Source: Halothiobacillaceae bacterium (GTDB lineage Bacteria > Pseudomonadota > Gammaproteobacteria > Halothiobacillales > Halothiobacillaceae). From it: a stretch of 64,000 nt of DNA. The stretch is taken from assembly GCA_028696185.1 (NCBI GenBank), contig JAQVHL010000002.1, positions 62,001 through 126,000 on the forward strand, read 5' to 3'. Shown in pieces: positions 1-7,928 of the stretch. The notes under the pieces are model-generated. The model had not been told where the DNA came from, made no database searches, and saw only the letters and a program-made list of their open reading frames with translations. The translations under genes and the position numbers were made by a program. Numbering within the stretch: position 1 is the first letter of the stretch; the number at the start of each line of letters is the position of its first letter.

Positions 1-1
1 T

Positions 2-1075
2 CTTGCGGCCACGGCGCTGGTGCGCAACGGCGCGGCGGCCCTGGACGATCTGCGCGCCCTGGGGTACACGGGAAATATCGGCCCGATGGCCACCGCGCTG
101 CGTGAAGGGCTCCCGGAGGACGCTTCGCCGGGGGAGCGGCTGGATTTGCCCGATGCCCTGGCCGAGCGCCTGGTCGCGCAATTCGGTGCGCAGGAGGCAC
201 AGGCCCTGGCCGGTGCGCTCAACCGCCCGGCGCCGGTCGATTTGCGCGTCAACAGCCTGAAGACCGACCGGGACGCCCTGGCGCAGGAGCTGGCCGAGGC
301 CGGTTTCCCGGTCGAGCCCACCCCCTACTCCCCGCTCGGTCTGCGTCGGGAGAACCGCGCGCCGCTGTTCAGCCTGCCGGCGTTTCGTGAAGGGCGCTTC
401 GAGGTGCAGGACGAGGGCAGCCAGCTCATCGGCCTGCTCACCGACGCAAAGCCCGGCGAGCGTGTGCTGGATTTGTGCGCTGGCGCGGGGGGCAAGACCC
501 TGCATCTGGGGGCGGGCATGCAGGGACGCGGCAGCATCGTTGCCTGCGATGTCAGCCCGCGTCGGCTCGCTCAGCTCAAGCCGCGACTGGCCCGTGCCGG
601 GCTGTCCAATGTGCGCAGTCTCCTGATCCGCGACGAGAACGATGCCCAGCTCAAGCGCTTGCGCGGCGGTTTTGACCGTGTGCTGGTCGATGCCCCCTGC
701 TCGGGGACGGGCACCTTGCGCCGCAATCCCGACATCAAGTGGCGCGACATCGATCTGGAGGGGCTGAGCCTCACCCAGGCGCGTCTGCTCGATGCGGCGG
801 CGCGGCTGGTGCGTCCCGGCGGTCTTCTGGTCTATGCCACCTGCTCGCTGCTGCGTGAGGAGAACGAGGCGGCTGTCGAGGCCTTTCTTGCCCGGCATCC
901 GCAGATTCGCCCCGAGCCTGTCAATCCGCACCTGGCCGCGATGAATGTTCCCCTGCAAAGCCCGGCGGACAGCTTGCGCCTGCTGCCGCATGTGCACGGT
1001 ACGGATGGCTTTTTTGTTGCCCTGATGCGCCTGCCGGAGCGTGTGGCCGGCGCGCAAACGCCACCAGCGGGGTGA
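2..1075 (+). CDS. RsmB/NOP-family RNA cytosine-C5 methyltransferase (5' end cut off)
   Basis: Enzyme that methylates C5 of a cytosine in rRNA or tRNA using S-adenosylmethionine. The reading frame is open to the left window edge, so the true start is missing; an internal GTG at 20 exists but need not be the start. The SAM-binding motif DLCAGAGGKT is near nt 472-501. The two catalytic cysteines sit in DAPCSGTG (near 688-711) and YATCSLL (near 833-853), the arrangement of Sun/NOL1/NOP2 enzymes. The segment before the catalytic domain contains the family's usual LRVNSLK-like region. The exact target base cannot be read from sequence, so no rsmB symbol is given. It converges on the regulator gene at 1141 with only 65 bases between. 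Confidence 0.9.
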   Translation, partial: LAATALVRNGAAALDDLRALGYTGNIGPMATALREGLPEDASPGERLDLPDALAERLVAQFGAQEAQALAGALNRPAPVDLRVNSLKTDRDALAQELAEAGFPVEPTPYSPLGLRRENRAPLFSLPAFREGRFEVQDEGSQLIGLLTDAKPGERVLDLCAGAGGKTLHLGAGMQGRGSIVACDVSPRRLAQLKPRLARAGLSNVRSLLIRDENDAQLKRLRGGFDRVLVDAPCSGTGTLRRNPDIKWRDIDLEGLSLTQARLLDAAARLVRPGGLLVYATCSLLREENEAAVEAFLARHPQIRPEPVNPHLAAMNVPLQSPADSLRLLPHVHGTDGFFVALMRLPERVAGAQTPPAG

Positions 1076-1140
1076 TTGCCTCGGGGGGCGCCAGGGTGAT
1101 TCCGGAGGGGGCTCGTGATGGAAAAGCGCCTCGACTGGCG

Positions 1141-3207
1141 TCAGGCGCAGGTGGCCAGAGCGCGGGCCTCGTCCACGTCCGGCCCGCGCGCCTCCAGGGG
1201 CAGGGCCGCGAGCACGGCGCGCAAGGCGTCGTTGCGCGCGGGGGCGATGCGCGCCAGATCGCGCGCCGCGCGCAGCTCGAACAGGGTCGCTCCCTGGGCA
1301 CGGGCTACCCCCAGGGCCATATCCAGTCGGGTCATGGCTTCATGACGGCGGCTCATGGCGTGCAAGGCCAGTCCCGCCCAGCGGTGGAATTCGGCATCGA
1401 AAAAACTGATGCCGCTACGCATGGAGGCGCGCAAGCCTTCCTCGCATAGACGTAGCAGGTGGGTGTGTTCGGCGCTCATGCCGGCGATTTCCACCATGTC
1501 GCTCAGGGTCGTCACGGCAAATGGCGAGGTCAGTGCCTTGGGCAGATCGTAGTTTTGCAATAGGTCCAGTACCGGGCGCGCGTCGCCGCGCGCGGCATGC
1601 CGCCACGCGCCAATCAGGGCAACGAGGTTGAGCCAGTTGTCAAAACCGGCCTCTTGTGCGAGCGTTTGCATTTCGTCCAGCTGCCCCGCCAGTCGGCGCT
1701 CGTCATGGATCAGGCGGGTGACCGTGCTGCACAGCCCCAGGGTCAGACACAGGTTTTGCACGTCGCCGACCTGCCGGGCACGGTGAATTGCCTGTTCAGC
1801 TTCCCGTTCGGCCTGTCCCAGCCAGCCCCGCAGTCCAAGGCACCAACCAAGGAAGCTGCCGGCGGCGGCGGGCAAATCGTCACCCAATGGGGTGCGTGCA
1901 TCGGGCGGGGAGAGATGGCGACTCATCTCAAGCGCCGCGCGCAGCCGTGTGGCGGCGTCCTCGAAGCGCCCCATCCAGAACTGGGTGACGCCGAAGGCCA
2001 GCTCCGCGCAGCCGATGGCGGTGAGTTGGCCCAATTGTTCGGCCTGGCCTGCCAACTCGCCCGCCAGTACCAGGGCTTCGCTCTGGTGCGGGGCGCCCAG
2101 CCACAGCCCCCAGGTGGCGGCAAACAGCCCTTGTTCATCATTCAAACGGCGAGCCCTTTGTCGGGCATCGATGAAGCACGCGCGCACTGAGGCGCTGGCG
2201 TGGCCTTCCTGACCGATCAGTAGCCGTGCGCGTAGCAGGCGCGCCTGCAGGGCGCTGTGTTCGCGCTCCGGTGGGGGCGCGTCATGCAGCGCCTTATCAA
2301 GGCGGTCGAGCGCGAGCAGGGCGTGCGGCAAATGCTGTCGCGAGAGTGCTTCGATGCGTGCCAGTTCATCCAGTACTGCGCAGGTTTCGACCGGGGGCGG
2401 AACGGGGTGAGTGTCGCCGGGGAGGCGATGTGGGGGCAGCGAGGCCGTGTCCTTATGGCCTTCCTTGATGGCATGCGCCAGTGCACGGGTGGCTGGATCG
2501 GGCCGGCTACCCAGTTCGGCGTCCAGTCGTGCAGCGAAGGCGCCGTAATGTACTTGTGCGTCCCCAGCGCGCCCCAGGCGTGTCAGCAGGCGCATCACGC
2601 TCTGACAATGCCGGTCGGACAGCGGCGCCATGCGGGCGGCGCGCAGGGCGGCGTGCAGGGCCTGCTCGGGTTTGTCGCGCGCCTCAAGCGCGTCGACCAG
2701 GCCGTCGAAAACTTTCAACCCTTCTTCGTGGTAGTGCTTGCGCTGGCTTTCCAGCCAGGCGGCGTACTCCTCACAATCCGAAAGGGCGAGTCCGTCGAGG
2801 AAATCGCCCTCGTAATATTCACTCGCGCCTTCCAGCGCGCCACTGTGGCGGGCGTGTTCGAATCGCCGCACATCTACGGATGCTTCTTTCCAGTGGACTT
2901 CGTGACGGGTGCTGCAAAGCGCCGAATCCAGTTCCGCAGGGAGAAGGCGACGCAGGGTCATCAGTGCCATGCGTAAATTTCCCAGCGCCGCATCGCGGGG
3001 CTGATCCGGCCAGAGCAGGGCGGCCAGATGGCCGCGCGGAAAGGCGGTGTCCTGGGCGCCGATATAGGCCAGAAGCGCTGCGAGCTTGGGGCGCGAGATC
3101 AGGCTGGTTTCCCTTCCGTCCTTGTGCAGGATGCAGCCGCCGAAGAGACGTAGCAGGACGGGTTCCGCAGGAACCAACCGTGTCAGGGGAGCGCGAGATT
3201 CATTCAC
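1141..3207 (-). CDS. SARP-like transcriptional regulator with BTAD and helical-repeat domains
   Basis: Probable transcription regulator of 688 residues. Residues about 12-100 look like the OmpR-type winged helix of SARP proteins (LRLFGG start, then RPKLAALLAYI and a WPDQP motif). Residues about 100-250 match the bacterial transcriptional activation domain (YYEGDFLDGL, AWLESQRKHYHEEGLKVFDGLVD-type helices). The remainder is rich in Ala/Leu helices like TPR repeats and probably senses a ligand or partner. The start is GTG with only a weak ribosome site; no ATG lies nearby. It is divergent from the protease gene at 3361, with an inverted repeat between them, so control of that block is the natural inference. 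Such regulators are best known in actinobacteria and are less common in gammaproteobacteria. Confidence 0.75.
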   Translation of the reverse strand: MNESRAPLTRLVPAEPVLLRLFGGCILHKDGRETSLISRPKLAALLAYIGAQDTAFPRGHLAALLWPDQPRDAALGNLRMALMTLRRLLPAELDSALCSTRHEVHWKEASVDVRRFEHARHSGALEGASEYYEGDFLDGLALSDCEEYAAWLESQRKHYHEEGLKVFDGLVDALEARDKPEQALHAALRAARMAPLSDRHCQSVMRLLTRLGRAGDAQVHYGAFAARLDAELGSRPDPATRALAHAIKEGHKDTASLPPHRLPGDTHPVPPPVETCAVLDELARIEALSRQHLPHALLALDRLDKALHDAPPPEREHSALQARLLRARLLIGQEGHASASVRACFIDARQRARRLNDEQGLFAATWGLWLGAPHQSEALVLAGELAGQAEQLGQLTAIGCAELAFGVTQFWMGRFEDAATRLRAALEMSRHLSPPDARTPLGDDLPAAAGSFLGWCLGLRGWLGQAEREAEQAIHRARQVGDVQNLCLTLGLCSTVTRLIHDERRLAGQLDEMQTLAQEAGFDNWLNLVALIGAWRHAARGDARPVLDLLQNYDLPKALTSPFAVTTLSDMVEIAGMSAEHTHLLRLCEEGLRASMRSGISFFDAEFHRWAGLALHAMSRRHEAMTRLDMALGVARAQGATLFELRAARDLARIAPARNDALRAVLAALPLEARGPDVDEARALATCA

Positions 3208-3239
3208 GATGGATTGACGATTCGTTTACGCAAGAGGGC

Positions 3240-3257
3240 ATACAATCATCATTGTAT
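3240..3257. promoter_or_regulatory. Candidate operator: perfect inverted repeat between divergent genes
   Basis: ATACAAT-CATC-ATTGTAT is a perfect 7-base inverted repeat in an otherwise GC-rich region. It lies 33 bases before the regulator start and 103 bases before the metalloprotease start. A TTGACG sequence at 3214-3219 could be a -35 box, but its spacing to the TACAAT inside the repeat (21 bases) is too long for a good sigma-70 promoter. The symmetry suggests a dimeric regulator site, possibly for the adjacent BTAD protein; that is inference. Confidence 0.45.
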
Positions 3258-3360
3258 TTCCGGGTCGAGCAAAACCGTGCATCTGGCGCGTCAGGGACGC
3301 GTTCTCGGGTGGTTTGCCGATCATGAGCATCGTGCGCAAAATTGCTAGAGGAGTTTTCCC

Positions 3361-5742
3361 ATGTTTCGCCGCTCAGCACTGGCCAGTGCCCTGGCCGCAT
3401 GCTTCTTCGCCCCTATGGGCCAGGGGGCCAATCACCCTTTGAGCGCTCTGACGCACGATGCGGCAGCGGGGCAGAGCCGTGTCGAGTTTGTCGCCAATGT
3501 GGACTGGGATTTCGACAGTGAGGCGCCGGGTCCGTTTAGCGGTCTGCATCCGACCCGCCCGGGCGAGACGGCGCAGATCACCCTGGACCGCGCCTATCTG
3601 GACGGCGCTTTCCAGCAGATGGCGCGCTCGCTGTACATCATGACCGATGGGCGGCATCGCGTGGAGAAGATCATCGTCTACAAGAACAGCCTGTATGGCA
3701 GCAATGTCGATATTCGTATCCGCAAAGGCTGCGGGCGCTCCAACGCCAGTCTGGGCGGGTGGGGTAATACGGGGGAGCGCACCCAGAATTATGCCCTGTG
3801 GGGGGAATGTGATCCGGCGAAGGGGGCGATGATCGTCGAAACGGCCGACTCACTGGGGCAGGTGCTGGCGCATGAGCAGGGGCATTACCTCTACGCGCTT
3901 TACGATGAATATGTCGAAGCAGGCGCGCCGGTGGATCCGCAGCGGCCGGGGTTTCCCGCCGAATCCGATGTGGCGCGTAACTCAATCATGAACAATCAGT
4001 ACTTGTTCCCGTTTTTCTCGCGTCCGGTGGATTACATGAGCGGAGACTACGACCGCACGGCGCATGGCCGCGTGTACCGCGTTTCGGCTTGGGAAACCCT
4101 GACGCGCCCGGTCGAGCAGGACCCCGCCAGCGCGCGGGGGAACGGGCGGCAGTTCTTTGAGGCGTTTCGTGGTGTCGATGCGAATATTCCGCGTTTTGCC
4201 GGGGGGGCGCCCGATCTGGTCAATGCCCCGCCCGCCGACTGGCGCGCGCCGGAAATCCTCTATGTCAGCCAACCGCGTGAAACCGATGTTCTGCTGATCA
4301 ATCTGGCTCAGCCCGCGTCGGCGCTCGCCGCCGGCATCGATGCCGCACAGCAGTTCGTCCGTTCACTGCCGGTCGGTTCGCGGGTGCAACTGCTGAGCTA
4401 CGATGCTTCCGGGGTGGTCAGCGAGCGGGCCCCCTTGCAGGTGCTGGATGAAAACGTCCGTGGGGCCATGGTCGCTCAGTTGGGATCGCTCGCTGCGGGT
4501 GAAGCGAGCGAGGCCACCGGTGCCGCTCTGGAAAATGTACTGAACCGCTTGCGCAGCGTGGACCGCAATCCAGGGGATACGCTCTACCTGCGTCTTTACA
4601 CCAGTGGCGATGCCGCCGTGGCGACTGCTGTTGTCGAGGCCTACCGCCAGTTGCGGGTAGGTGTGAGCGTCAACGCTCTGCGTGTGGCAGAGGCCGCCGG
4701 TGAAGGGCAGACGGCCGGACGCGCCTCGCTGGGCGCCCTGGCGCGCGGCACGGGCGGCGACTTCGTGTCCAGTGCGAATCCCGCCGCCCTGACGACGGCG
4801 GCGCGCAAACAGGCAAGCGCCACCGCGCAGACGGAAATTGTCGCCACGCGGCAGCATTCGTTTGACCCGCTGCGGGTGGGTGAGCGTCAGTCGCTGAGTT
4901 TTTCCCTGGGGGCGCACGAGGAGGAGGCGGTGATCCTGCTGGCCTTCGACGAAGGGGATATGGAGCGAGCGGAAATCGAGCTGCGTGCCCCGGATGGTTC
5001 CGTCCTGCGCTGGAGCGCCAAAGAGCCCACACCGCTGTCCGAGGGGCGACTTGCCGAGCTGCTTGAAGTGGAAGTCGATCCGGAGTCGGAGGCCTTGCTG
5101 GTGGGTATTCCCGCCGATCAGGACGGCTGGCGGGGTGCGTGGACCCTGGGTCTTGGTGCGACCGGCGAGGCGATGCGTGCCTCGCCGGAACTTGCGGTGC
5201 TGGCTGAAAGCGCGCTGATTCTGGAGTCCGAGTTGATGGGGGTGGATGAGGGCGAGCCTTTCCATCCCGTGCTGCGCGCCAGCCTGACCAAGGACAAGGC
5301 GGTGACCGGTGCCAGCGTGGAAGCGCGTATCACCGCCTGGAGCGGATGGGACGAAGTACGCGCCGAGTACCGCGTTCCGCTGGCCGACAGCGGCATGCCG
5401 GCCCACTGCGATGCGCTGCCCAACGACGGAATCTATTCTGCCTGCCTGGATGCGTATGTGCAGGCCAAGGGCGATTACGACATTCGCATTTTTGCTCATG
5501 CCGCCGATGGGCAGGCGCGCTTGCGCGATGGTGGCGTGTTTGCGCGCCCCGGCGATGACGAGGGCGTGCCGATGGCGGGCTTCAGTCGTGAAGTGGACGA
5601 AGTGCTGGAGTTCCCGGAAGCGGCGCCTGATAACCCGACGCCTGCGAGCGGTGGCGGCGGTGGGTTGGGCGTACTCAATCTGGCCCTGCTCCTGCCCCTG
5701 ATGGCGCGTGTGCGCCGTCGGTCGGTGGCTTCGGTTTCTTGA
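3361..5742 (+). CDS. Exported CLCA-like metalloprotease/VWA protein with GlyGly-CTERM tail
   Basis: 793 residues with an N-terminal signal peptide ending near AQG/GA. The zinc-protease motif HEQGHYLYALYDEY begins at residue 171 and closely follows the HExxH...DEY pattern of CLCA (self-cleaving 'chloride channel accessory') proteins. A VWA-like domain follows at about 300-480, but where a metal-binding DxSxS would stand the protein reads INLAQPAS, so the MIDAS appears degenerate. The C-terminus has a Gly-rich linker, a hydrophobic helix and an Arg cluster (VRRRS), the GlyGly-CTERM signal of proteins exported by type II secretion and processed by rhombosortase. A good AGGAG ribosome site precedes the ATG. 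It is the first gene of a four-gene row of exported proteins. Substrate unknown. Confidence 0.8.
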   Translation: MFRRSALASALAACFFAPMGQGANHPLSALTHDAAAGQSRVEFVANVDWDFDSEAPGPFSGLHPTRPGETAQITLDRAYLDGAFQQMARSLYIMTDGRHRVEKIIVYKNSLYGSNVDIRIRKGCGRSNASLGGWGNTGERTQNYALWGECDPAKGAMIVETADSLGQVLAHEQGHYLYALYDEYVEAGAPVDPQRPGFPAESDVARNSIMNNQYLFPFFSRPVDYMSGDYDRTAHGRVYRVSAWETLTRPVEQDPASARGNGRQFFEAFRGVDANIPRFAGGAPDLVNAPPADWRAPEILYVSQPRETDVLLINLAQPASALAAGIDAAQQFVRSLPVGSRVQLLSYDASGVVSERAPLQVLDENVRGAMVAQLGSLAAGEASEATGAALENVLNRLRSVDRNPGDTLYLRLYTSGDAAVATAVVEAYRQLRVGVSVNALRVAEAAGEGQTAGRASLGALARGTGGDFVSSANPAALTTAARKQASATAQTEIVATRQHSFDPLRVGERQSLSFSLGAHEEEAVILLAFDEGDMERAEIELRAPDGSVLRWSAKEPTPLSEGRLAELLEVEVDPESEALLVGIPADQDGWRGAWTLGLGATGEAMRASPELAVLAESALILESELMGVDEGEPFHPVLRASLTKDKAVTGASVEARITAWSGWDEVRAEYRVPLADSGMPAHCDALPNDGIYSACLDAYVQAKGDYDIRIFAHAADGQARLRDGGVFARPGDDEGVPMAGFSREVDEVLEFPEAAPDNPTPASGGGGGLGVLNLALLLPLMARVRRRSVASVS

Positions 5743-5762
5743 TCGGAAGTGAGTAACGAAAG

Positions 5763-7424
5763 ATGAAACCCGTTTTGCTACGAGCGGCCCAGACCCTGCT
5801 GCTCGGTACCGTGCTGGGCGGCCTTGCCGCCTGTACGGAGGAGACTCCGTCCCCTACGCAGAAAGCCGATCTGTCACGCCTGATCGTGCATGGTACGCCG
5901 GGTGATGAAATCCTGCAGGCCAGGATTGCCGCGCGGTTTCGCGAGGTCGGCGCGACATCCACGCACAGAATGCAGGCGGCAGGGGATGTCCTGCTGCTGG
6001 ATGCACGGCAGGACGTGCCCGAGACCATCGGCGATGCCAATCATGTGTTCCGGCAAGCCTTTGATGCGGGCGTGCCGATCCTCGTCATGAACATGGACGA
6101 TGCTTTTGAACGCGCGGTGTTGCGCCTGATGCCCGGATTGCTCGATGTCGGGCCGACGGGGCTTGCCCTGGTCATTCCGCCGCGCGTCGGTCGCGGAGCT
6201 GAGGACGGTGCCTTGCTGCACATCGCGCGTGAAAAGGCGCAGCGGGCGCCCTGGCGCGTTTCCGAGGGCGCCATCAATACCCTGCTCGATCAGTTGCATT
6301 CGCCCCGGCGACCCGTCGCAAGGGGGCATGCTCAGGATCAAAATTCAGAAACCTGCTCCGCCGCTGATCCGAATCTATGTTCACTGGTGAAGAAAACCGC
6401 CTTGGCCCGAACCAGCTTTGTCGTCGATTACGCGAGCGATGGCGCCTGTCTGACGCGGGACTGGCAGTACGTCGCGCAGGTGGATATCGGCGTGATTCTG
6501 GCGCTGGCCGAGGATTCGAGCAGCCAGAAATACAGCAGCCCGCAATGCCCCACTCAGATAATCAACTTCTATCCGACCCTGTATCTCAACGATACCGCCA
6601 ATGGGCCTCAGTCACGGGTGGTGGTGCTGGGTATGGACGCCAACCTTAATCCGGGCGTCGTGTCCCAGCGCGACGCGAATGCTCTGTTCTGGTACCAGAC
6701 CTATTTCGATATGGCGGTGCTGCCTGCGGTTTATGCCGGGCCGGATCCGATCACCAATGGCATCCAGTGGTTGGCGAATCTGCCGCACTCTGCGGATAAC
6801 CAGCATACCGTGACCGATTCGGCCGGCTGGTCGCTCAATGTGGCGGCGCGCAGCGATGGCGAGGTTACGGGCGGCGGGACGGTGTCGTTCACGCATACGG
6901 TCAGCAATACCGTCAGCGACTGGAAGTATATCGACCGCACGTCCCAGCAGGCGGCGCAGACCCGTTGGGGCTTCACCTCAATGCAGGCCTTTCCCTACCC
7001 TGGCGATTCCAGCGAAGACTGTGAGGGGACGAGCGATGTGTTCAATTGGGCCGGGATCGCCTGCCATGCGCTCCCACAAAGTGTTCGCTACGACACGGTG
7101 CCCGATCTGTCGCGTGCCAGCGCGGTCATCAACGGGCTGGCGGTATGGGATTTGGGCAAGGAAAACAATCCCAATACGACCGCCCAGCTTACCCTGAGCA
7201 CGACCACGCGCTTCGATGCGGTCGGTTGTGGGCGTTGGAGCAAGTCGGGGCACTGGGATAAATCCATGGGTTTGATTGCGGCGCCTGACGATCTTGGCGA
7301 CTATAGTTGCTCTGGTATCAGTTTCATCAATGCCGGCCAGGACGGTACCTGGACGCGCCGCGCGCAGCATGTGGTCATCAAGCAGTTCCTGCTGGACCTG
7401 AGCCTGTTGCCGATTGGGAAATGA
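5763..7424 (+). CDS. Large lipoprotein of unknown function, possible beta-rich toxin-like domain
   Basis: 553 residues. A lipoprotein signal ends in LAAC with Cys24 as lipidation site. The N-terminal part (about 40-200) has alternating segments on possible sub-domain strands, with no motif I recognise. From about residue 215 the protein becomes Ser/Thr/Tyr/Trp-rich and strand-like. The stretch around residues 350-405 (SAGWSLNVAARSDG, then TVSFTHTVSNTVSDW) has the alternating polarity of beta-barrel stems and faintly recalls leukocidin/cytolysin domains such as that of Vibrio cytolysin. That resemblance is by eye and weak. Several cysteines in the C-terminal half suggest disulfides. It lies 20 bases after the metalloprotease and 28 before the small lipoprotein, so co-transcription is likely. 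Confidence 0.7.
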   Translation: MKPVLLRAAQTLLLGTVLGGLAACTEETPSPTQKADLSRLIVHGTPGDEILQARIAARFREVGATSTHRMQAAGDVLLLDARQDVPETIGDANHVFRQAFDAGVPILVMNMDDAFERAVLRLMPGLLDVGPTGLALVIPPRVGRGAEDGALLHIAREKAQRAPWRVSEGAINTLLDQLHSPRRPVARGHAQDQNSETCSAADPNLCSLVKKTALARTSFVVDYASDGACLTRDWQYVAQVDIGVILALAEDSSSQKYSSPQCPTQIINFYPTLYLNDTANGPQSRVVVLGMDANLNPGVVSQRDANALFWYQTYFDMAVLPAVYAGPDPITNGIQWLANLPHSADNQHTVTDSAGWSLNVAARSDGEVTGGGTVSFTHTVSNTVSDWKYIDRTSQQAAQTRWGFTSMQAFPYPGDSSEDCEGTSDVFNWAGIACHALPQSVRYDTVPDLSRASAVINGLAVWDLGKENNPNTTAQLTLSTTTRFDAVGCGRWSKSGHWDKSMGLIAAPDDLGDYSCSGISFINAGQDGTWTRRAQHVVIKQFLLDLSLLPIGK

Positions 7425-7452
7425 GCGCAAAGCCGCGCAAGGGAGTCATGAG

Positions 7453-7827
7453 ATGAAGTACACACGGTCTTTGCTGGTTGGTTGCGCCGGCCTCATCCTG
7501 GGGGCTTGCCAGGGCAATCCGCCCGCGCCATCGCCGAATGCGCCGGTCGTCGAGCAGCCACGGGCGCAGGAGCGAGTCATGCCTTTGATCGTCAAATTCC
7601 GCGATACACGCAACCCTGCGGATCCCGCCGTTCTTGCTCAACTCTCCAAGGCCGCCGGCGTAACGCTGGTTTTCAAGCGCGCCATGTCCGGCGGCGCATT
7701 CGTGCTGGCTACGGCAACACCGCTTGCCGTGGCGGACAAGGCGGCGCTCATCGCGCGCCTGCGTGCCTTGCCAGAGGTCGAGTGGGCCGAGGAAGACCAG
7801 ATGATGAAACCCATGTCGCGCCCCTGA
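7453..7827 (+). CDS. Small lipoprotein resembling a stand-alone subtilisin propeptide (I9-like)
   Basis: 124 residues. The ATG at 7453 was chosen because it starts a clean lipoprotein signal (LILGAC, Cys19); an upstream in-frame start adds 13 unlikely residues. The mature part matches the propeptide of the subtilase encoded next: MPLIVKFRD versus DRLMVKFVD, FKRAMSGG versus YQRAMSGE, and LPEVEWAEEDQ versus QPGVEWAVPDQ. No protease domain follows; the gene stops after MMKPMSRP. Propeptides of S8 proteases act as folding chaperones and tight inhibitors, so a membrane-tethered inhibitor or chaperone acting in trans on the neighbouring protease is a reasonable inference. A truncated relic of a protease duplication is the alternative. 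Confidence 0.75.
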   Translation: MKYTRSLLVGCAGLILGACQGNPPAPSPNAPVVEQPRAQERVMPLIVKFRDTRNPADPAVLAQLSKAAGVTLVFKRAMSGGAFVLATATPLAVADKAALIARLRALPEVEWAEEDQMMKPMSRP

Positions 7828-7928
7828 GCGCGCCCAAGCCAAAATGGGGCTTCCTTCGCCCCTTCCTGCCGGAGTCGTTCGGGCGGGAGTTTTGATGACC
7901 CGATGCACGAAGTATTAAGGATATGATC

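Noticed and set aside
3214-3246. Sigma-70 promoter TTGACG...TACAAT before the metalloprotease gene
   Set aside because: Spacing is 21 bases, outside the 16-18 range. Not annotated as a promoter.
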